From contig NC_133104.1 of the NCBI RefSeq assembly GCF_022965805.1, positions 39,662,682-39,726,681 of the forward strand: a DNA stretch of 64,000 nucleotides, given 5' to 3'. Below, in pieces: positions 22,180-35,016 of this stretch; positions within the stretch are counted from its first letter, which is position 1, and the number at the start of each line of letters is the position of its first letter. The position numbers and the translations under genes were made by a program. The stretch is from Primulina eburnea (lineage: Eukaryota > Streptophyta > Magnoliopsida > Lamiales > Gesneriaceae). Under the pieces are notes generated by a model, which made no database searches, was not told where the DNA came from, and worked only from the letters and a program-made list of their open reading frames with translations.

Positions 22180-23473
22180 TTTGGGAACAAAATATCCGAA
22201 AAAGATATAATTACATCTTTTTTGGGATGAAAAGGTTCCTTCGGATCACATTTTAGCGAAATATGTTTAATAACTATAGGATTTGTCTTGCATGTAAATA
22301 TAAATGTTCACATTTAAAAAATGCATCAAATCCCATCAAATATTCTTTTCTTTTTTGTTCGTTCACAATTCCCATTCATTTGAGTCGAGTACACGCAAAG
22401 CACAAAACTTTAACAGAGGTGTCGTCCACGCTGGCAATCCGAAACACCTCCCCATGTCCCAGGATCTAGACACGTATCAATTCATGGGTAGTTCGCTTAC
22501 CAGTAATTTAAGTAAACTTTAATTAATCTTCTCGATTTTTTGTTTTATGCTTTATTTTTAATAAGCTAAATTACAACCAATATATACAACAATTATATCT
22601 TAAAATTTCATATTGAATTTATCATAAGATTTTAATAAATGAAATTTTTGTTATCGTAAGAATTATTGTACAAATCTCATTGTACATACAGTATGACTCT
22701 TTATTTTTTAAATCCGCTGTTTAAAAGATAACATATCATTGTACCAAAAATTATGTTTGAATTGTGATTTTATTAAAACTTATTTTGCAAAATAGCCTTC
22801 AAATACTCTTGAAAAACATAGATCAAGCAAAATTTAATGAACATATTTTTTTAAACAGAAAAATTCTCTGACAATTTTCACGTATCAATTTTGTGAGATC
22901 GACTTCCAATTATCGACACATTTCATAAATATGAACTTATGAGATGGTTTACAAGAGACATATTCTCTCTTTTAAATTGATCACATTCGAATTCCACGTC
23001 GTATGTATGTGTATTTTTAGACTTTATTTTTTTGGTTCTCCACATGGTTATAATATCAGTATCCAAAAATTTGATACAGTAAAATATCCATAATTTCATA
23101 AAAATTAAATAAAGTAGTTGCGAAGAGCGGCGAATACATGCCAATTGTGTGCAGATTTTTGGAAATAGGCGTGGCTATTATTTTTAGATTTCTAATATTT
23201 TTTTCAATCGAACTTTTAACAAAAACATTACCTCTATTTTTCCGTAAGAAATGAAAGAGAAATTTTAAAGTTTTCAATTCTTACCCAGTTGAATTTTTTT
23301 GAAAAAGGAATTGCCAAATTTGGTCAGCACGGGCAGCCAGCATTAGTCACGCATGTGATTGGCCAATACTTCTCTCCGTGGACCCAGCTTTTAAGAAAAC
23401 TTAAAAAATCCCATTATTTTGGTAATTTTTTTAATATAATCATATTTAAATTTTTAAAAAATAATTATTACCT
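22180..23473. other. Intergenic DNA upstream of the ACR8-like gene
   Basis: AT-rich, with no recognised gene or repeat. It includes the presumed distal promoter of the gene starting at 23696. Confidence 0.5.
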
Positions 23474-23483
23474 TATATAAATA
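23474..23483 (+). promoter_or_regulatory. TATA box of the ACR8-like gene
   Basis: TATATAAATA stands 213 bp upstream of the ATG, leaving room for a transcribed leader of about 180 bp. That leader contains CT/GA-rich stretches ('agagagagaa' around 23535 and 23588). It is the best TATA match in this interval. The assignment is by motif and distance only. Confidence 0.6.
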
Positions 23484-23695
23484 CTCTCCTTCCTCTTGAG
23501 CGAACCAAAGCAATCCAGCCTACTGTGGATGTTTTAGAGAGAGAAATTACTGAACGTGAATGCTTCGTCTGCCAGGGTTTTCCCCAGAGAGAGAGAATAA
23601 GGTCCGCAATATCCACTGAGGTCGAATTCACGGTCTTATGAGTTTCGGGAGCCACTGATTTTTGTTTTTTGAATTTTTCAAGGAGTAGAAGTATT

Positions 23696-26236
23696 ATGGA
23701 GTGGCCAACGTATTTGGATGAATATGAGAAGCTTATTACTAGAATGTCTACCCCAAGGTTTGATTTCTTCGTCATCTTTCAACTGTGTGTATCAGAGAGT
23801 CTCCGCTGTTGAAAGATTCGTTTCTATATTTCTTTTTTTTTTTTTTGGGAGGGGAGAGGGGTTTCTGTGTATCGTTCGGGATTTTAAATTTTATTATCCG
23901 ATTTTGGGGTGTCATTTTGTGCTTATTACGAGTTTTCTGGTTTGTGGAAAATGTTCTGGGTTCAAACTTTCCACCGGATATTATTGTAAAATTTATTTTC
24001 TGGGTTTTTCTAGATAAAGTTGCTCTGATATTTTTGGTGGAAATAATTTTTCTTCTGCGATTTCTCAAAAAACACTCCCCGGTTTGGATTCAGTTTTTTC
24101 GTTTTTAAATTACAGCGATTTTCGGGCTTTGTAAGGTCTGTTTAAACTAGAAAGTTTTATAGTTCCCTGTTTATCTCCTTCGACAGAGATTTAACTGAAC
24201 CTGGTATGTTAGGATTTGATGATTATTCCCTATTTTCCAAATCTCTGGAGAGTTAACGCCTCACTCATTGTTTAATTGAAGAAATCTCTACAGAATTATT
24301 CAAAATTTTATGTAATAATTTTATTTTTTTGCTGATTTCTTTCCTTTCAAGTTTCTGTGACTCCGTCAGTTTTCGGTCTTCAATCTTCCCGTCCCTTGAA
24401 TAAAATTCCAACAATGCCCTCATCTGACTGTTTCCCCGTCGCCATCTGCAGGGTCATGATCGACAATGCTGGTTGCGCAACCGCTACGCGAGTCATGGTA
24501 AGCCGCTTATTAGTAAAAGTTAATACAATTCGTATGTAAATTTAGGAATATTGTGGTTAATTAGTTTCTATTTTCTTGCAGATCGATAGTGGGAGAAAGC
24601 ATAGGATCCTGTTGGATGCAGTTCAAATTCTTATAGATTTGAATCTGTCGATTGAAAAGGCTTATATTTCTTCAGATGGTCTGTGGTTTATGGACGGTGC
24701 GTACCCGACACTCGCCGCTGTTTTTTCCCCTTTAGCTTTAAGTGCCCTTTAATCCACATAATAAATGGGCTTTATTGGTTTTCAATGAGGTTGTTCTCAC
24801 TGTACGGTTTCATATTTCTTGTGAAAGCTGCAGTTTTTCATGTGACCGATATGAACGGAAACAAATTAACCGACGAAAGCGTGTTGAGTTACATTGAACA
24901 GGTAATTATTTTTTCTTTTGTAATGATTTATCAAAGTTTAATCAAGAAGATATGGATAAATTTAATTTAATCTGTTGTTAATTGATGATTTTGGCCTTGC
25001 TATTGCAGTCTCTTGAGACAGTTCACTGCAAAAGAGCTAGAAGTTTCAACGGCTTAACAGCATTAGAATTAACTGGTACAGATCGAGTTGGTCTTTTGTC
25101 TGAAGTTTTTGCTGTTCTATCCGATTTGAACTGCAATGTGGTCGAAGCTAAGGTCTGGACTCACAATGGTCGAATTGCTTCCTTGATTTACATAAAGGAT
25201 GACCATTCGGGCTCGCCGATTGAGGACTTGCATAAACTAGAAACAATCGAGGCCATGTTGAGGAATGTGCTTAAAGGTGATAATGATATCAGAAGTGCCA
25301 GTACCGTCGTCTCGATGGCTGTCACCCATACTGAGAGAAGGCTTCATCAAATGATGTTTGCCGATCGTGATTATGAGAGGAAACCAATAATCAAGACTAG
25401 TGGTGATTCCCCTATTGTCTCAGTTCAGAATTATTTGGAGAGAGATTATTCGGTCGTAAATATTCAGTCCAAGGATCGAACCAAGCTTTTGTTTGATGTC
25501 ATCTGCACGCTAACGGACATGGAGTATGTCGTATTTCATGCCACTGTTGACACAACCGGAGATAGAGCATCCTTGGTATACATATATTCTTTTAACTTTT
25601 GTTGAATATTTTCTTGTGGTGTGTCCGACTATTGTATGATTAGAGGTGAAATGGAATAAAATGGTTTTTTATTGTAGGAATTCTTCATGAGACACATGGA
25701 TGGAACCCCGATTAGCTCAGAAGCTGAAAAACAACGTGTTGTTCTTTGCTTACGAGCTGCAATTGAAAGGAGGGCGTCTCAGGTCTGAAAGTGGTTCTTT
25801 AGTCGTTCATTTGATATGGTCTCTTCTCTTGTTCGGTTATAATAATTGAACGTTCTTGTTTCTTTTATCACAGGGTGTGAGGCTTGAGTTGTGTACATCT
25901 GATAGAAAAGGACTACTAGCTGATGTGACTCGAACATTTCGTGAAAATGGCCTAAATGTCACAAGGGCTGAGATATCCACGGCCGTTGAAACGGCCCATA
26001 ATGTTTTTTACGTGACGGATGCCCTAGGGAACGTTCCAGATTCCAAGATAATTGAATCGGTTCGGCAGAGGATTGGCTTGAGTAATCTGAAAGTAAAGGA
26101 ACTGCCCTTTATATACCACCAAAAAGGCGAAAAGGAAGAGGCCACGGTGGGTACGGGAGGTGCCATGTTGTTCTCAATTGGAAGCCTTGTGAGGAGGAAT
26201 CTATACAATTTGGGATTGATCAGATCCTATTCTTGA
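23696..26236 (+). CDS. ACR8: ACT domain-containing protein, ACR8-like
   Basis: A seven-exon gene whose exons join in frame to 441 codons: 23696-23757, 24452-24497, 24582-24696, 24834-24901, 25009-25575, 25678-25782 and 25874-26236, all with GT-AG introns. The start [13 protein letters not shown] and the end [12 protein letters not shown] match plant ACR proteins of the ACR8 type (usual length about 440). Four ACT regions lie at about residues 22-97, 113-190, 240-320 and 322-395, with [19 protein letters not shown] in the second and [19 protein letters not shown] in the fourth. ACR proteins are thought to sense amino acids or act in signalling; no enzyme domain is present. One oddity: the ACT1 loop reads RKHRILLD, where relatives have KHGILLE, so a conserved Gly is Arg. 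Intron 1 is 694 bp and T-rich. The gene looks intact and single. Confidence 0.93.
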
Positions 26237-29200
26237 TTGGTAAAAAGCAACTTGTGAGGCGAGATATTCTTTTCTTAGAGGGGTAGTATAATGAGCTGGG
26301 CATTTTGTACATAGTAAATGGCATTTACTTACAAAGTGGATTTATTTGGTGAAGGTAGTTAAAAGTAGTTGGCTGGACAGGTTTCGGAAATATATGCACA
26401 GAGAATGGTAGATGCAATGGGGGCCCATTCTTTTCTTTTTAAATGTTGGTTTGTTAGAAGGGGGAGAGATTTGAAATTGGTTGGGGGAGTCGGGAATTCT
26501 TAGAGTGAAAAGTCTTGGGTTGGTGGTCATTACTTGTCTCCCTTAGCTGGCAGAAAGTGAGCATGTGGAAATCTTGTAAATATTTCTACTTTTATTTTCA
26601 AGGAAAGGATTTCTTTCTTACTTTACAACTTTTTTGTGTGTTTGATTTATATTCCACAACCCTTTCTTTGGGACGTCACCCGGTGTGGATGAGTTGAATT
26701 AAGTCGAACCATTTCAACTCTAAGCAACTTGAATATAATAGTATGTATGTTACATTGTGTATTCAAACTGGACAATCCATTTAAATAATCTACTAATGCG
26801 AGACTTTTCTATGGATCCGTGGTCCGTTGCCCCTAAGGAATTGAATTTCGGACAGCCCTCGAATAATTTCTGCTTTAATTTGCGTGTGTCCTCGAACAAC
26901 TGGCAATCAGCTTAGTGTAACGTGTACTTTCTGGTTGACATTATCCTTTTTCTGGAATTTATTTGACTTCTGACTTTAAGATGTTCTTTTCATCCAATCG
27001 GGTTAAGATTACGTTCCCACGCCTAATTCTTATCTTATTAATTAAATATAGTAATGTCATTTCATAATTATTGAGGATATCACCAAATGTTCTGATATCC
27101 ATTTTTATTCCAAGTTCAACAGCTCTAGAAACCTTATATTTAGGATTCATAAAATTTTCAATCAAGTAACACCTCTTTTCGTTTTCTTCATACCGTGCAT
27201 TCAAAGAATACTTAATAATTAATATGATTCAATCTCAAAGAATACAAATCTTATGTGAGAAAATTACAATTTTAGTTCTATAAATTGACACGCTTTTAAT
27301 TTGTCAAAGTTTGGTTTTTATTCCAGTAACTTGGTTTTTTGTTTTGTTTTGATATTTTTTTGTTTAAAACAAATAAATTCACCAGATATCGTTTATTTGA
27401 CACTGATACACTCTTACGTAGCTCATATGACGATAATAAAGCTCATATTGTTGATGAATATAGAGAAAACAATATGGAATAGAGAATAAAGAAGTAGTGT
27501 AGGGAAAAAAACTCGGGTTTGAGGCGTATTAGGAATACTTTCCTTTAAGGTTTTATTTGCACTCACTTCTCAAATTTTCCTAATGAGTTTTGGTAGTAAA
27601 TTACCCCAAGATACAACAAACCCTTCAATATAATAACGTAGCAAGCATATTGTATTGGATAACATATATTTATACATAGACATGAATTGCAATGGAGAGT
27701 TGTGTCATTTCATGAATCAATGTGTCTTTCCATGAATGAATCTGTCCATTAAAAATGCGCGCAAATTTTAGTAAATAATTGATATAGATGCATTTTGGAA
27801 TCAATGATACAACCAAGAGACACAATGATACAACCCAAAAGTTGTGAGAGTTGGTTTGACACTTTTATGCTGCACTCTTGCTTCAATTACAATCTCTTAC
27901 ATATATATCACACATTAGATATACATAAACAAAAATACAGGGAAAAACAAAGTTTTTTCCTCTCATTTTGAAGTTTTGGGGTTGTTTTGCTTCATTTATT
28001 TATTCTTGATGAGATAAATTATAATTTGAGTAATTTAAGTTTAATTTTCGTCACATGTTATACGTAGGAGAAATTCAGTGCCAAATATTTGATGAGTTTA
28101 ATGGTTCGGGTAAAAAATGACCAAAAAAAAAACCAAATTATTGTATGAAAACTAAAAAGTCATACGACTTAAACAAAAAATAAATATATTTACAAGACTA
28201 AAATTTTAATTTTCCCAACAGACATTAACTATGTTGGAATCAGTCCAGCCCGTCTGTTTCGTTAATCTTGAAGATGTTGTCTCATTGATTGTTCCACCCC
28301 TTTGTGTAGATTCTGGAAACTGGTTCTGTTCGTCTTTTTGTATATATATGTGTGGACAACTCCAGTCATCTTGCCCAAAAAACATTTAATATTAAATTTT
28401 GTGATTTATTTTAATAAAAAAATTGGTTTGGCTTTTATTAAATTGCTTTGGTTTTATCAACATTCTGATATTCTAATTTCGTCTATTAAATCCTCTAATT
28501 TGGTCTTGTGTTTTCGTAGGTGCTCAACTCAAGACAAAGGAATACAAGGATGTACAATTGTAAGTTTCTGGCGGCAAGCGTGGATCGTCAATACCAATTA
28601 AGAAATTTTTAAAATAATCATATGTAAAATATAGAACCTTAAAATTGAAGCAAAAGTTTAGAAATTTTCAAGATATATGTAGCTACTTCTTACTAGCTAG
28701 ATTTATCCTGTAAAAAACATTTTACGTTAATTTATATATTAATATAATAATTAATTTGATAACAAAGATGTACTATGTCTGAATTTCTGAAATTTAAGGC
28801 TCCTCCGGAGTCCTCTATGCCTGCTATCCTAAACACATTGTCGGATTTGAAATTTTAAGACCTGAGACGATTACAAAAAAATGATACCTTCATACTAATT
28901 AATTGAACAAATCGGTGCGGATGTTGTCTTGATAAAATTCTGAACTTAGAAATTTGAATTTTGGAGCAAGGCTAGTTCTTTTTAAATATTTTGGTGTCCT
29001 CAAATTTTTTTTTTTTTTATACTTGAGACACTTGCCTGACATAATACATTGTATGCCAAGCCTGCCCTAAAGAATGGGATCTTTTCGACCGTCGGTCAAG
29101 CGGGCTTGAACATTCTGATTTTTTAAATTATTTAAAATCATAATCAATAATTTTTTTTCCAGACTTTATTGTTAAGTTTGTTTTGTCGAGTGACATGCGA

Positions 29201-29484
29201 AGCATTGTGCATGCATGACCGTAAGGCGCGGGGTCGGGGTGCGCAACAATGCGGCGGCAATTATGTTGGTCTGTATGCTTTTGAGCGGACTCCGCTCTAT
29301 TAGAAAAATATAGGTTTAAAAATACTTCTAATCAAAGTTAAATTAAGTTTGTTTCATCTTGGTATAACATTTTCAAGTTTATTGGGATAGTAAATGAGGG
29401 TGCATGCAACCACCTAAATAAACCATATGTACTCAAAATTCTTCGAAAGAAAATAATACTTCTTTCTCAAGGTATTATTTCGAG
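26237..29484. other. Intergenic DNA downstream of ACR8-like gene
   Basis: The first ~400 bp should contain the 3' UTR. I see no further gene, repeat boundary or RNA. Open frames are short and without recognisable domains. Modestly GC-richer scraps at 28790-28850 and 29080-29290 have no recognised content. Confidence 0.5.
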
Positions 29485-29673
29485 GAGTAAGTCTCTTGTG
29501 AGACAATCTCACGAATCTTTATCTGTGAGACGGGTCAACGTAACCTTACCAATATTCACAATAAAAAGTAATATTCTTAGCATAAGAAGTAGTATTTTTT
29601 CATAGATGATCTAAATAATAGATCCGGCTCACAAAATGCGATCAGTGAGACCGTCTGACAATTTTTTTTGCCT
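29485..29673 (-). repeat. Palindromic GTCTC MITE, copy 16
   Basis: GAGTAAGTCTCTTGTG to TTTTTTTGCCT. ATTTCGAG on both sides (29477-29484 and 29674-29681) is a perfect 8-bp TSD. Confidence 0.9.
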
Positions 29674-29987
29674 ATTTCGAGGGTATCATTGAATTAAAAC
29701 TGAATTAGAAAATATTTCTAAAAATTATCTTTACAAATTAGATACTACTACTACGTTGCAAGGCTAACGAACATAAATCTTAACATAGGATAAAAAAAGA
29801 TGAGCAAAGATCATTTCCAAATTCCAACTCATGACTGCACTGGATTCTGTACAGCATTATGCATTACACTAGTTTTACATAAAAATCATCTCCAACTCAT
29901 TACACTACATTTTGTACTACGATAGAATATTCTCATAACATTATTTTTTATTTCGACATTAAGATTTCTATTTCTATAATTTTTATT
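29674..29987. other. Short intergenic segment, possible old MITE edge
   Basis: ATCATCTCCAACTC at about 29886 is mirrored by CTGGAGATGATCT near 30373, which could mark an older inverted-repeat element containing MITE copy 17. The arms are only about 10 bp and I cannot show a TSD. Confidence 0.25.
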
Positions 29988-30170
29988 TGGTAAAAATTTG
30001 TGTGAAACGATCTCACGGGTCGTAATTTGTGAGACCGACCTCTTATTTGAGTCATTCATGAAAATGTATTACTTTTTATTATAAGAGTATTACTTTTTAT
30101 TGTGAATATCGATAGGGTTGACATATCTCACAGATAAATATTTGTGAGACCGTATCACAAGATACCTACA
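29988..30170 (+). repeat. Palindromic GTCTC MITE, copy 17
   Basis: TGGTAAAAATTTGTGTG to GATACCTACA. Flanked by T-rich TTTTTATT-like sequence on both sides, so the TSD is plausible but low in information. GTTGACATATCTCAC replaces the usual GTTGACCCGTCTCAC. Confidence 0.78.
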
Positions 30171-30554
30171 TTTTTTATTTTTATGTTTTGTAGTTTTTTT
30201 TTTAAATTTATAATTAATTAAAAATAAATATAAATTTTATCATTAAATGGAAATATAAAATAGTTCAATTAATTTAAATTATTTAGGAAATTGTTTTTTT
30301 TAAAAATAAAATTGTGAGCAATATCAAGAGTTGTTCCAATCCAGCGTTGAATTGGGTGTGGGATTGAAGCGACTGGAGATGATCTAATAACCACACTAGA
30401 AAAACTGAAAACTATGCATAAAAAAAAAAAAAAATCGCTTCAGAAACTAGAGAATCTCCATTTGTTAACGGGAATATGAACTTTTCCAATCCAATAACCC
30501 AAATAATTGACGGTAGATCCCATGAAGCTAGTGAGCACAAGTAATTATTCCCAT

Positions 30555-30693
30555 GCAAAAACTTGTGTGAGACAATCTCACGGATCGTATTTTGTGAGAC
30601 GAATTTTTATTTGGATAATCCATGAAAAAGTATTATTTTATATGCTAAGGGTATTATTTTTTTTGTGAATATGGATAGGGTTGACCCGTACTC
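30555..30693 (+). repeat. Palindromic GTCTC MITE, copy 18, right-end deletion
   Basis: GCAAAAACTTGTGTGAGAC to GACCCGTACTC, missing about 40 bp (the right palindrome) while keeping the terminal ACTC. TTATTCCCAT flanks both sides perfectly (about 30545-30554 and 30694-30703). The deletion is internal, so the short form either moved as such or was deleted later. Confidence 0.85.
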
Positions 30694-31755
30694 TTATTCC
30701 CATTGATATATATAAAAATGTTCATATTCAGTATATATTATTTCTTGAAAATAATATTTTTTTTTATACACAATCAACGTATTTAGGTACAAAGATTTTT
30801 GAAGAAAAAAAATGAAATTTCACAAAAACCAATGGTACTTGGATGAACTTCAACCTCTTTTTTTTGAAGGATGGACTTGCAAATATCTAAATTTCTCAAT
30901 TCCCTTCGCAGATTCTTATATTCTTTTTATTGTTTCAGAATTTGATTAAGCTCACGTGATAATAATTATTAATTTGGATCGACTATTCTCGTATCAGAAT
31001 AAATATTTTCCAAACGTGGTAGAATTTATGCTTGGAAATGATTCAAAGAGATATTTTTTTTTAAAAAAAAACAATTATCAAGCTTGCAACAATAGTACAT
31101 GCGTACGAACTAGAATTTTAAACTCTAGAATTTTTTAATATTTTAAATTAAATTGTCCGAGCTAATATCATATTATTCTAAAATTATACAGCATTTACAT
31201 ATAATTTTTTTAAAAAAATTGGGCTAGTCCGGGTATACTTGCATGTGGCTCCGCAAAGATGTCTTAAGATTGGAATATGAGCAGTCGCCACCAAGTATAT
31301 TGGGTGATAATATAAATGACTAAAATCGTGAGATATCTGTAAAAACGTGTCCAAAATATCCAATTAAACTAAATTTACATATAGAATATGAATTTTGTGA
31401 TGCTTCAAATTCATGTCTTTTTCTTTTGTCGTACTTCCAGTTAATGGATTCCATATGTAATCTTACATGTTTATTCACTACCTCATCCGAATCTCTACGT
31501 ATAAGGCTTACAAAAGCACACCAAGTCTACAATTGCTGAGTGCACGTAAGAATTTGAAATTCACGACTTTAAATATTTAATTGTTTATATAATTCACATA
31601 AAAGAAATTCAAATGCATCTTTTTTTTTTTACATTATAATTGTATTAATGATCATCATGAATTTTAAATTCTTAAAATATTTGATCTTTTGAAATTTATT
31701 GTGATATGTCAATTACAAAATATCTCACATCATACGTTAAAAATAACAAAAAGTA
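30694..31755. other. Intergenic DNA
   Basis: AT-rich sequence with no recognised gene or element boundary. The 60-codon open frame at 30956-31138 has no recognisable motif. Confidence 0.5.
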
Positions 31756-31939
31756 GATAAAAACTGGTGTGAGACGGTCTCACGGGTCGTATTGTGAGAC
31801 AGATCTTTTATTTGGGTCATCCATGAAAAAATATTATTTTTTATGCTAAGAGTATTTTTTTTTTAATTGTGAATATCAGTAAAGTTGACTCATCTCACAG
31901 ATAAAGTTTCGTAAAACCATCTCACAAGAGACCTACTTC
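31756..31939 (+). repeat. Palindromic GTCTC MITE, copy 19
   Basis: GATAAAAACTGGTGTGAGACGG to GACCTACTTC, with AAAAAGTA as a perfect 8-bp TSD (31748-31755 and 31940-31947). Confidence 0.88.
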
Positions 31940-32113
31940 AAAAAGTAAATTATAAACTCACGAAGTTTAATATTATTCAATAGCCAGTAGTTTAGGGAAT
32001 AAAATTAAATTATATTGGCTAAGATCGAATATGTATAATTGCTTGCAACCTAATGTAGAAATAATCACCAATTCTTAATGACAAATTTGTTCAAATCATA
32101 TTGAATAAACGTC

Positions 32114-32879
32114 CACTACAAGAATAAATGCTTATGGTGACATTCATAAATGTTATCATATTCAATATTTAGTGACATTTAAGTTTTAGTGACACCTCCA
32201 AAAAATATCATCTATTCCAATGTCGTCTTAAACTTACTGACATTTTTTAATGTCATTATAAGATGTTAATGACAACTTCATTCGTGTTACTAATTATTCA
32301 TATAATGAAAATTTTAAATGTCAGGAAAACTCATGTTTAAATACATTTATACATGCCTTGTTATTATAGTAATAATGACAAATTTATATGTCAGTTAAAA
32401 TCATTTATAATGATAACTAAAAGTGTCGTGTATGTTATTCATAATGACAATAACAAATGTGAGAATATTTGGGTTGGATAAATATAGGAGGAGGGAAAAA
32501 TAGATAAAATAAATGTGAGAATAAAAAAACATATTAGATTAGTTATCCTGACATTTTTAATTGATGTCATTTTTTATATGGAAGGAGACAATTATTTTCC
32601 CACCTCCAATATTTATCTAACCCAAATATTCTCACACTTATTTATAGTGACAATTTTTAGTTTTTTAATTTATTTTTTACGATGTGGGAAAAATAATTAT
32701 TTCCCTCCATATAAAAGACGACTCCAATTAAAAATGTCATGATAATTAACTAATCTAATATGTTTTTTTATTTTACACATTATTAATTTTTTACAAGTGT
32801 CGTTATTAAGTATTTGTAACAACATTTAATTAAAAGTGTCTACAAAAAAGTGTCACAATAGTCATTTATTGTTGTATAT
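32114..32879. mobile_element. CACTA-like non-autonomous element
   Basis: Starts CACTACAAGAATAAATG and ends CATTTATTGTTGTA, an imperfect terminal inverted repeat of the CACTA (En/Spm) type whose last bases have mutated. TGACATTT / AATGTCA motifs recur throughout as subterminal repeats. Two long inverted-repeat pairs lie inside in interleaved order: 32459-32484 with 32607-32634, and 32529-32603 with 32684-32765. There is no transposase. Confidence 0.65.
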
Positions 32880-33619
32880 CTACTTAACCCAAACCTAAGA
32901 AATCTGTATTTCGTAGTTATTCCATTTGAAAACGTAACAATTTTATATTTTGTAAAAGAACCATGATATTTAAATTTTTTATCATAAAGATTATTAATGC
33001 GCCATATAATTTTGGAATATTGATTAGCAATGCAAGAATTAAATTTAAATAATCGAATGTGTTTCTTCACTCTAACAGACGTTCTTTAACTTTAGGCAAT
33101 CACATGTTCTATTTTCTACCATTTTTTTGGACGAGTTTGGCACACTATATAAAACTTTCCTAATGCGGTTTACTTGATTGACGTAGTTTGCAGAGTACCG
33201 CATTAAACCCGAAGATTTATTCAGTATGCACTTATGATTAGTGATCGCGGGTTACCCCTTTACCGAAAAAAATTTAAAAAATCAATCATGCATACATATA
33301 ACATACGTAGAGGAAGGGATACGGAGATGGAAGACTAATGGATCACATTGCTGGCTACTGCATACGTCGAATACTCTGTGGCCCAACGAAAACAATCTTT
33401 AGCAATAATGGAAGCCCAATCTCAAGAAACCTGGATCGAGTAAAATGTAATTGAAGCCCAAAACCTTAGATTTTCTATTTAATTTGAAGTATATAATTTC
33501 GAATTTATTTTTATTATTAAATAAGTTAAATTGAAGAAACTCAAATCTATCATATATTTATATACATTATAATTATATTAAACACAATGAATTTTAAACG
33601 AGCCTAATGCTATAAAGAT
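32880..33619. other. Intergenic DNA
   Basis: No gene or complete element recognised. It contains several moderately mixed stretches (33110-33260 and 33340-33470) without coding character. Confidence 0.45.
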
Positions 33620-33705
33620 GAGTATGTCTCTTATGAGACGGTATCACGAATGCTACCTGTGAGACGAGTCAATCCTATTGATATTTACAATAAAAAGTAA
33701 TACTC
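33620..33705 (-). repeat. Palindromic GTCTC MITE, copy 20, truncated
   Basis: GAGTATGTCTCTTATGAGACGG to AATAAAAAGTAATACTC, i.e. the right half of the family only, ending abruptly in the central region. Confidence 0.7.
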
Positions 33706-33965
33706 AATGTAGACTACATAGTGTTGTTTGCTTTTATTTCTTTGATCTTCTCTTTAATTAATTATTTCAATTATTTTTAAAAAATACATTTATTTTATTA
33801 TTTTTAAAATTGTTTTGAATTATTATAATTAATTTATATGAATAATTATAACACGGTATTGTTTTTTGCATTATTATCTTTATAACCTATTATTGATGAT
33901 TTGGGAACGGGTCGGGAGACACACATGCATATCATGGTTACAGACATCGGACGGATCGATATAAT

Positions 33966-34480
33966 TAGAGATGTAATCGAGTCGAGCCGAGCCGAATTCT
34001 TGAATGTTTGAGTTTGGTTCGTTTATAATCGAGCCGAACTCGAGCTTTATTTAACGAATATACATAGCTCACGAGCTTATTCAAACATTTATCGAGCCTA
34101 AACAAACTTAATAAATATGAATTATATATTTAAAATTTCATTAAATTAATTAAAAAATAAATTATATATTTAAAGAAAAATATATTATTCTTACTAAAAT
34201 CTATAAATTTATTATAATAAATAAATTTAGTAGATTTTTCTATATATTTCATAAATAATATGCAAAATCAATAAATCAAATATCAAAACTATTATTTTTT
34301 CATCTAAAAAATTATTCATGAACTTACCAACGAACATGTTTACGAGCTAACAAGCCGAATACTGTAAAGCTTGAGTTTGATTTGCTTATCTTAACGAGCC
34401 TCATTAAACGAGCTCAAACGAGGTTTTGTCGAATCGAGCTTCGAATAGCTCATAAACAGTTTGATTCGTTTACATCCCTA
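33966..34480. mobile_element. hAT-like MITE with 8-bp TSD
   Basis: The ends TAGAGATGTAATCGA and TTCGTTTACATCCCTA are imperfect inverted repeats. GATATAAT lies on both sides (33958-33965 and 34481-34488), a perfect 8-bp TSD. The subterminal regions carry many CGAGC / GCTCG motifs (CGAGCCGAACTCGAGC, GAGCTCAAACGAG), so the element can fold extensively. The centre is very AT-rich and there is no coding sequence. It resembles the element at 10562-11408 in its TAGGGATG-type terminus but has different internal DNA. Confidence 0.85.
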
Positions 34481-34706
34481 GATATAATAGTATTTTGAGG
34501 AGTAAACGTTGAAGCAGACATATTTGGAAACGAAACATAAATTTTATTGTTAACATTTAAAAGTAATCTCAAAAAAACAAATTTTATTTATTTACATATT
34601 TGTTACACAAAGTATAATGAATATCAAATACTTTCACTATTAGATGAACTTGAAATATGTGCTAATTAAAGTGAAACATTAACATGCAAGAAGTTGATTT
34701 GAAGTT

Positions 34707-34870
34707 TGGCAAAAACTTGTGTGAGACGGTCTCACGGGTCGTATTTATGAAACGGAGCTCTTATTTGGGTCACTCATGAAAAAGTATTACTTTTTATCGT
34801 TAATATGGGTAGGGTTGACCCGTCTCACAGATTATGATCCGTGAGACGGTCTCACATTAGACTTTTACTC
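34707..34870 (+). repeat. Palindromic GTCTC MITE, copy 21 (reference copy)
   Basis: Begins TGGCAAAAACTTGTG and ends TTTTACTC, with TTGAAGTT as a perfect 8-bp TSD (34699-34706 and 34871-34878). Family architecture: a short asymmetric end; the 15-bp inverted module GTGAGACGGTCTCAC; GGGTCGTA; a second GTGAGAC half-site; an AT-rich core in which AGTATTACTTTTTAT is usually repeated twice; GTTGACCCGTCTCAC; a second 15-bp module; and a short end in ACTC. The two halves are imperfect inverted repeats, but the outermost 8-10 bases do not match each other. This copy lacks one of the core repeats. Confidence 0.92.
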
Positions 34871-35016
34871 TTGAAGTTTATGATCTTACTCATCTAAAAT
34901 CACAAAAGTATATTAGAAATCTATGGAAATCTATATATCAATCCAAATGCAATCATAGAGATTTGAAAATCGTGCAATACAAATTATGAGTCTTTCAATG
35001 TTCAATATTTTTTACA

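Noticed and set aside
24357..24539. Extending ACR8 exon 2 upstream (open to 24357)
   Set aside because: The family protein runs directly from STPR to VMIDN, and the acceptor at 24449-24451 joins in phase; the upstream reading lies in the intron.
34707..34870. The GTCTC repeat as a tRNA-derived SINE
   Set aside because: GGGTTGACCC resembles a pol III B box only loosely, there is no A box or A-rich tail, and TSDs are consistently 8 bp, unlike the variable SINE duplications.
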